From the NCBI GenBank assembly GCA_027382625.1, contig JAJKFJ010024778.1:1-11952 (forward strand): DNA of 11,952 nucleotides, written 5' to 3'. The notes beneath the pieces were generated by a model, which was not told where the DNA came from, ran no database searches, and worked only from the letters and a program-made list of their open reading frames with translations. This DNA is from Tetmemena sp. SeJ-2015 (lineage: Eukaryota > Ciliophora > Spirotrichea > Sporadotrichida > Oxytrichidae). A program made the position numbers and the translations under genes. How positions within the stretch are numbered: position 1 is the stretch's first letter; the number at the start of each line of letters is the position of its first letter. Shown piece by piece: positions 7,647 to 11,952 of the stretch.

Positions 7647-10049
7647 TCAAAATGCTTTGACTTTAAGAGGCTTGAGTTTATCTTGTGTTTTGAGAGCTGA
7701 CTAAGGTCTAAATTAGCTCATTTTCTTTAAATTGTTTTCAGCTTCAGTGCCTCTTTAATCTGAGGTCCTTGTCATAAAGTTATTTATCTACTTTGCGTTC
7801 TATAGACTAGCCAGACTCTAGCTTTTAGTCATATTGGTTGCGACATGTAGGTTGCCTGGATTGGTCTGATACTGCTTAATGTTGGTGGATGAAGAAGGCG
7901 AGAAGAAAAGAGATTTCTTATCATTAGTGTCGGGAGAGTTAAGCTAAGGAGTCTTTTTGCTTGCACTACCTCCTCCAAAAGTTTATTAAGTGCTCTGGAA
8001 ATTAGAGTGAGTGGCTATGAGAGGACCTAAGCTTGGCACTCCTTTCTTATTTTAAGAGGCGTAATTATTTGTGTCCCCTTTATTAGGCATAGCAGTTTTA
8101 GGTCTTGTTAATAGGGATGATTGAGATTAGCTTTGCTTTAGGTTTTGGACAATATCCTTATTGCCTTTTAAATTGCCTAAAGTTTAGTACATCTGTTAGT
8201 TGATTCCTTGTTTGTTGTTTGAGAAATGAATAGGTAGTTTAAGGTTGAGAAGATTTCTATCACTTGGCTGTTGGCTGCCATTCCTTTAATTCTATCTATC
8301 GAAATTGGAAGCAGGCTGACTTCCATGGTTGTTTTAGCTGCTTGCTTATTCCATCTTTTCAAAGTAGTCGCCAGTTCCTCCAGCCCCATCTCCGAACCCA
8401 TTTTCACTGTTTTACCATGAGGCTACACTTGGATGAGCCTTCTTTTCAAGAGCTCTATCTAATCTTGATTTCAGAAACTTCTACTCACTGTTCTTTTACT
8501 TTAATTCCTTCTCAAGCCTTTTTATGTAATCCATAGCTACATCTATTGTTTTCTCGCTTTCGTTTTCATCCTCAGCTGCTTCATCATTCGCGTTAAAAGT
8601 CTGCGCACCTCCATCCAAGCGCTTCCTTGCTGTTATTGTTGGAGGATTGTCCTTGGTTTGGATAGATCTCTCAAGAGTAGCATTCAGATTGAGCGAATGC
8701 TTCGACTTAACTTTATCAGGGCTTTGCTTTGACTACTGCTTGAATATGTACTCATTCATATTTTTTGGAGTCATCTTTCCGTCTGCTATTTATAGAAAAT
8801 CTTGCATCTAGATTTCTAGTTGTCTCTTGCTTTAAACTGTATACTTCCCTTTCTCACTCTCAATTCTAAATATCACAATTTTTTACCTTCTTCTTAATAC
8901 TTACTTGTTGAGAATTCGCTTGAAGATCATGATGTGGTTTTCTTTAGAGATCTTTTCTCTTGCAATTGCTTCCTCCAAATTGTTATAGTAGAATTGCACA
9001 TCCTTCAGCGAGTCTCTCAATTCTTCTAGCTTAATTTCATATCTCTTCTTCAACTAATTGCAATTTATTGCTAATGAAAGGGCTACTTACAGATTTAGTG
9101 TAGTTAACATTGGCCATCAATTTATCGTATTTGAGTTGTACTTCTCTGTTGTTCTTCTTAGCTTTCTTCAAGTCCTTCTTTATGGGATCATAAGTTTTAT
9201 GTAACTCCTTGTTTTCTTTCTCGAGCAAGTTGTAGTCGAACTTAGGTGCATATTCAACAGCTGTCTTCATAGTAAGAGTCTCTCCATAGTTGGCAGAGAA
9301 GTGGTCGATAGCTGTTCCAACTGTTTGAAGAAATTACTCTGCATTAACTTTCACCAACGTTTGATAAGTTTCAAACCTCAAGTCTTAAATTTGCCCCTGC
9401 TCGTTGCCCCTTATATTTTTACTAGCATTCACTCCATTAGGATCTAGGTCATCTATCTTGATGTGATCTTCAGCCATATTCTTCTTCCTATTTTTACCGT
9501 TCTTTAGGGTATTTTGAGAGCCAAGCACGTTCTTTTTGGAGGAGCCAGATGTACTCTATTTCTTTATTCCTCCTAACTTAAGCGAAAAGTTTTAACTCAT
9601 TGAGGAAAGAGTTTTAGTCCCAAGAGAGTCCTTGTAAACATGATAAATAATTATTCTAGAGCTATTTAATGAACATGTTTGCCAAGACTAGCCTGGTCTA
9701 TTTAGTTCTAGTGGAGTGACTGAGCGTACTCTTTGCCCTGCATTCCCTTTATATTGTTCATGATGTTGCGGTCTATTTGAAAGGAGCCTCCCTTGCTTGC
9801 AGAAATGGTGGCAACTGACTATGTCCCAAAAGATTACACTGAGCTCATGGAGTACATATTCTATTTGTTATAGAGTCCATCGCCCCCTGTCTCCAAATTT
9901 CTGCCATTTGCTATGTGCGCCATCTTCATTTTTAAGTAGTCTGAGTTTTACTGCTGCTAATTATGGGGCGCCTTCTTCCCAGGTGAGCTATGAAAGGCGC
10001 TACTCACAGCTCCTTTGGGCATCTAAGAAAAGGGCTAACTTCCTTTCAT
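7647..10049 (-). CDS. Large coiled-coil protein of unknown function, split by an IES and two introns
   Basis: Not recognised. After removing the IES 9637-9677 and introns 9054-9090 and 8866-8904, one frame of about 763 residues runs to TGA 7647-7649. The first ATG is at 10049; another in frame is at 10022. Residues 1 to about 200 are Ser/Gly/Gln/Lys-rich with low complexity (MPKGAVSSAFHSSPGKKAPH, SVATISASKGGSFQIDRN). About 210-390 is a charged helical region (LRFETYQTLVKVNAEQFLQT, YNLLEKENKELHKTYDPIKK, LKYDKLMANVNYTK, YNNLEEAIAREKISKENHIM) likely to form coiled coils. A second helix follows near DVAMDYIKRLEKELKQKNSE. The last 300 residues are Asn/Gln/Ser/Thr-rich and disordered. There is no signal peptide or membrane segment, so it is probably a cytosolic or cytoskeletal scaffold. 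The gene is certain from frame continuity; the function is unknown. Confidence 0.85.
8866..8904 (-). other. Intron 2 (39 nt) of the large coiled-coil gene
   Basis: Donor GTAAGTATT, acceptor ATATTTAG. Splicing joins FKRILNK to IESEKGKY in frame and opens a frame of about 400 codons to the TGA at 7647. Confidence 0.85.
9054..9090 (-). other. Intron 1 (37 nt) of the large coiled-coil gene
   Basis: Donor GTAAGTAGC, acceptor GCAATTAG, phase 0. It joins ANVNYTKS to LKKRYEIKLEELRD. Without splicing, TGA follows within about 60 bases. Confidence 0.88.
9637..9677 (-). other. IES in the large coiled-coil gene, pointer CATGTT
   Basis: The 6-base repeat CATGTT lies at 9677-9672 and 9642-9637 in gene orientation. 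Deleting 35 AT-rich bases joins ASLGKHV to YKDSLGTKTLSSMSQNFSLK and links a 125-residue N-terminus to the rest. Undeleted, the N-terminal frame ends at TGA near 9599. Confidence 0.9.
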
Positions 10050-10267
10050 TATTCGAAATATTTGATGATGTTAATCTTTAATATAATGTCCAGAGTTATT
10101 AATTTTATCAGCGAGCGAGTAAATAAAATTAACACGCTTATACTGTTGCTTAATAATTTGGATAAGAAAAGTAAATAGAGTTAATTAGCTATAAATTATA
10201 ACAATAATATTGCAAAAATAATTAGCATATAATGATGTTGCTTACAGTTAAATTCTTTTGTTGAATA
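10050..10267. promoter_or_regulatory. Divergent promoter region
   Basis: 218 AT-rich bases between opposite start codons. No coding signal and no assignable motif; called by position. Confidence 0.35.
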
Positions 10268-11952
10268 ATGAAAGTTGTCTTATCAAAATAATCATTAAAT
10301 TTTCGAGTGCACTCTCCTTCCCCACTAATAGTGCTCTCATGCACGCTACTCCTACTTGTAAACTTGGCCCTCACTAAGCTGACGCCAGAAGTTATCCAAT
10401 AATTCAATTTGAAATATCTTAAAGAACAAGAGACCATTAAAAACTTTGATGGCAGTCCTCGATATGACTCGCTTTTCGCAAATCCTAAACTTGCATACAC
10501 CACCCGATCTAAGCTTAACACTATCGATCATGACCGCCAAATCAAACTTCAAAGCTTAAATTATGAAGTCTTCCCCTAACTCTAATCTAATGAAATCACT
10601 CACCTTTCAAATCAAACTTAGCAAGAAGAAGTGCGAGACAGTTCTTATGATGAGCAATTAATTAACAACATAATATCTAACTTCACATCCACTTAGGAGT
10701 AGATAATCAGTTTTTCAAAGTCAGTAGAGAAGAAAATAGCCAAGCACTTCAAATAGAACTCACTCTCGGCTTCGGACACAGACTACATTTGGGGACTGTA
10801 AATAATGGACTACATCATAGCTGCGCTAAATGGTTTACAGGCCATAAAGTATGTCCCGAATGCTATGAAATGCGCGAATAATGCAAAGTATTCTGTGATA
10901 GATGTAGAACTGCTTTAATACAGATATCAGCATCTTCCTGATGACTCTTATGATACAAAAGAGCAAATGGTATTCAATGCCACTGCAACTAATAGCATGT
11001 TTGGATATATTTATAACTATAAGCGGTTACTTTCCCGATGCGATCTATTACTGCTACTTTATACCTCAGGTTTCTAGTAAGGGATGGACTTATCATTACC
11101 GTGAATTTGAAAGCCTCTAAGATTTCGAGGGAGCTTTCATCTAAAACATAGCTGGAAATATTCTTTATCATGACAACTATTTGCATTAATTGTTTAAATA
11201 TACTCACTTTCATGGACATCTACAATAAAACCGTAATTGCTTCTAAAAACGGCGATTTCTTAACCACTATCGAATAATTAGCAAGGTTTGTGAGAAGGCT
11301 TCTTGATTTCAAATCCATGTAGAGAGCTTCATTATTTGATAAGGGAGATTACTTAGAAAATATGGAGATGCCTGAGGGCTTTATCAAATTTAAAATTGTA
11401 CACTTTGCAATGAATTAGTAATATATCTGGTATAAATTGATGTAATCAGCTCAAAAGCAGATTTTAAAAGCCACTACTACAACTACTCCAGTTTATTTGA
11501 ACAATACAAGTCTGTTCTCTCGCATGATTAGTGGATTCACAGGATTTGTTGATGGTTCTTTCAAAGCCAAGAATATTAGCAACTGTAGAAACTCTCTCAT
11601 CCTTTTAGTTGGCTCACTTTAGAACATGTCTATTGCTATGAATGTCAGTGATGAAAATAACACAGTATACTTTGCAACTAGGGCGCTTAAGTACTTCCAT
11701 CCCTCAGCCTTTGCTTGCTACTACTCGGGCAGAGAAACTTACGAAACCTATTTGCAGTATAGATCTCTATTTCACTTAGTATATTATAAGTTTTTGTGTT
11801 TTATTGAATAGAGCTATAAACAGCCCGAAGGATATATCTTACAACTCTCTTTATAAAACAGGCTAAATGAGTGACTAACTTAGAATAATGACTGTGATGC
11901 TTGAATCGGGTACTTTTTATGATAGGGAGGTGTACGTGCTGTTCAGGGCAAT
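10268..11952 (+). CDS. Secreted or membrane glycoprotein of unknown family, split by three IESs; runs off the right edge
   Basis: Not recognised. From ATG 10268 about 523 codons are present after removing IESs at 11003-11026, 11172-11218 and 11759-11812; the frame is still open at the window end. Residues about 20-35 (LIVLSCTLLLLVNLAL) form a signal peptide or signal anchor. The rest contains many N-glycosylation sequons (NQT, NFT, NAT, NKT, NTS, NIS, NMS, NVS, NNT) and is Tyr/Phe-rich, for example DTDYIWGLQIMDYIIAALNG, MFGYFPDAIYYCYFIPQ and GWTYHYREFE. No clear further membrane helix was seen, though NCRNSLILLVGSL is mildly hydrophobic. This fits a lumenal or cell-surface protein. Several TAA and TAG codons read as Gln. 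A 33-base GTATAT...ATAG intron near 11780 is an alternative to the last IES but leads quickly to TGA. The function is unknown. Confidence 0.82.
11003..11026 (+). other. IES with minimal pointer GG
   Basis: GG stands at 11003-11004 and 11025-11026. Deleting 22 bases, almost all A and T, joins TNSMFG to YFPDAIYYCYFIPQ. The junction is fixed by the frame change, but the 2-base repeat alone is weak evidence. Confidence 0.7.
11172..11218 (+). other. IES with pointer GACA
   Basis: GACA stands at 11172-11175 and 11215-11218. Deleting 43 bases joins AGNILYHD to IYNKTVIASKNGDFL and corrects the frame. Confidence 0.83.
11759..11812 (+). other. IES with pointer ATAGA
   Basis: ATAGA stands at 11759-11763 and 11808-11812. 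Deleting 49 AT-rich bases joins ETYLQYR to AINSPKDISYNSLYKTG and keeps the frame open to the window end. Undeleted, the frame meets TGA at 11872-11874. Confidence 0.8.

Noticed and set aside
9797..10178. Plus-strand frames of 94 and 62 residues
   Set aside because: The first overlaps the N-terminal exon of the large minus-strand coiled-coil gene, which joins smoothly to its body through the CATGTT repeat; the second runs from that exon into the AT-rich spacer and has no support.
10222..10552. Minus-strand frames of 99 and 66 residues
   Set aside because: Antisense to the signal-peptide region of the secreted-protein gene, whose plus frame continues for over 500 codons after IES removal.
11780..11812. 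33-base intron GTATAT...GAATAG instead of the last IES
   Set aside because: It keeps a frame that ends at TGA 11872-11874, whereas the ATAGA deletion gives a protein-like frame open to the window end. It cannot be fully excluded without RNA.
1..11952. Pseudogene cluster or bacterial DNA with frameshifts
   Set aside because: The in-frame TAA and TAG codons fall at positions compatible with Gln in every gene, all natural ends are TGA, and each break is repaired by a repeat-bounded deletion or a GT-AG intron.
1..11952. Telomere-bearing transposon ends or transposase genes common in hypotrich germline DNA
   Set aside because: No C4A4-type repeat and no transposase-like frame was seen on either strand.

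Overview
The window reads as germline (micronuclear) DNA of a hypotrich/spirotrich ciliate such as Oxytricha or its relatives; the species is inferred, not proven. Two things point there. First, every recognisable gene uses TAA and TAG as glutamine and TGA as the only stop. Second, six of the eight genes are broken by short, mostly AT-rich segments lying between short direct repeats of 2 to 7 bases (pointers). Removing each segment together with one repeat copy restores one continuous reading frame. At the six joints inside or next to conserved family sequence, it also gives the expected protein. This is the behaviour of internal eliminated sequences (IESs). The pointers vary in sequence and are mostly not TA, which argues against Paramecium. 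The code argues against Euplotes, which reads TGA as Cys.

Layout, left to right: 1-275 holds no supported gene. At 276-1240 (-) is an ABHD11-type alpha/beta hydrolase with one clear IES, one intron and Asn where the nucleophile Ser should be. At 1491-1940 (+) is a candidate 86-residue gene hidden by two introns and two possible IESs. At 2175-3087 (-) is a membrane-anchored, degenerate cyclophilin with one intron. At 3300-4984 (-) is a DDX47/Rrp3-type DEAD-box helicase with two IESs. At 5147-6574 (+) is a taxilin-family coiled-coil protein with one intron and two IESs. At 6653-7582 (+) is an uninterrupted basic, probably nuclear protein. At 7647-10049 (-) is an unrecognised coiled-coil protein of about 763 residues with one IES and two introns. 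From 10268 to beyond the right edge (+) is an unrecognised secreted or membrane glycoprotein with three IESs.

The genes are close-packed, 64 to about 220 bases apart apart from the flanks of the small candidate gene. They alternate in strand and do not form one pathway. The helicase is ribosome-biogenesis machinery and the basic protein may be as well; the others look like unrelated housekeeping or cell-structure genes. All coding segments are in linear order and on one strand per gene, so nothing here is scrambled. No telomere-like C4A4 repeat, transposase, tRNA, rRNA or CRISPR array was seen. All IES calls rest on reading-frame repair and direct repeats, so an IES whose length is a multiple of three and that lacks TGA would have been missed.
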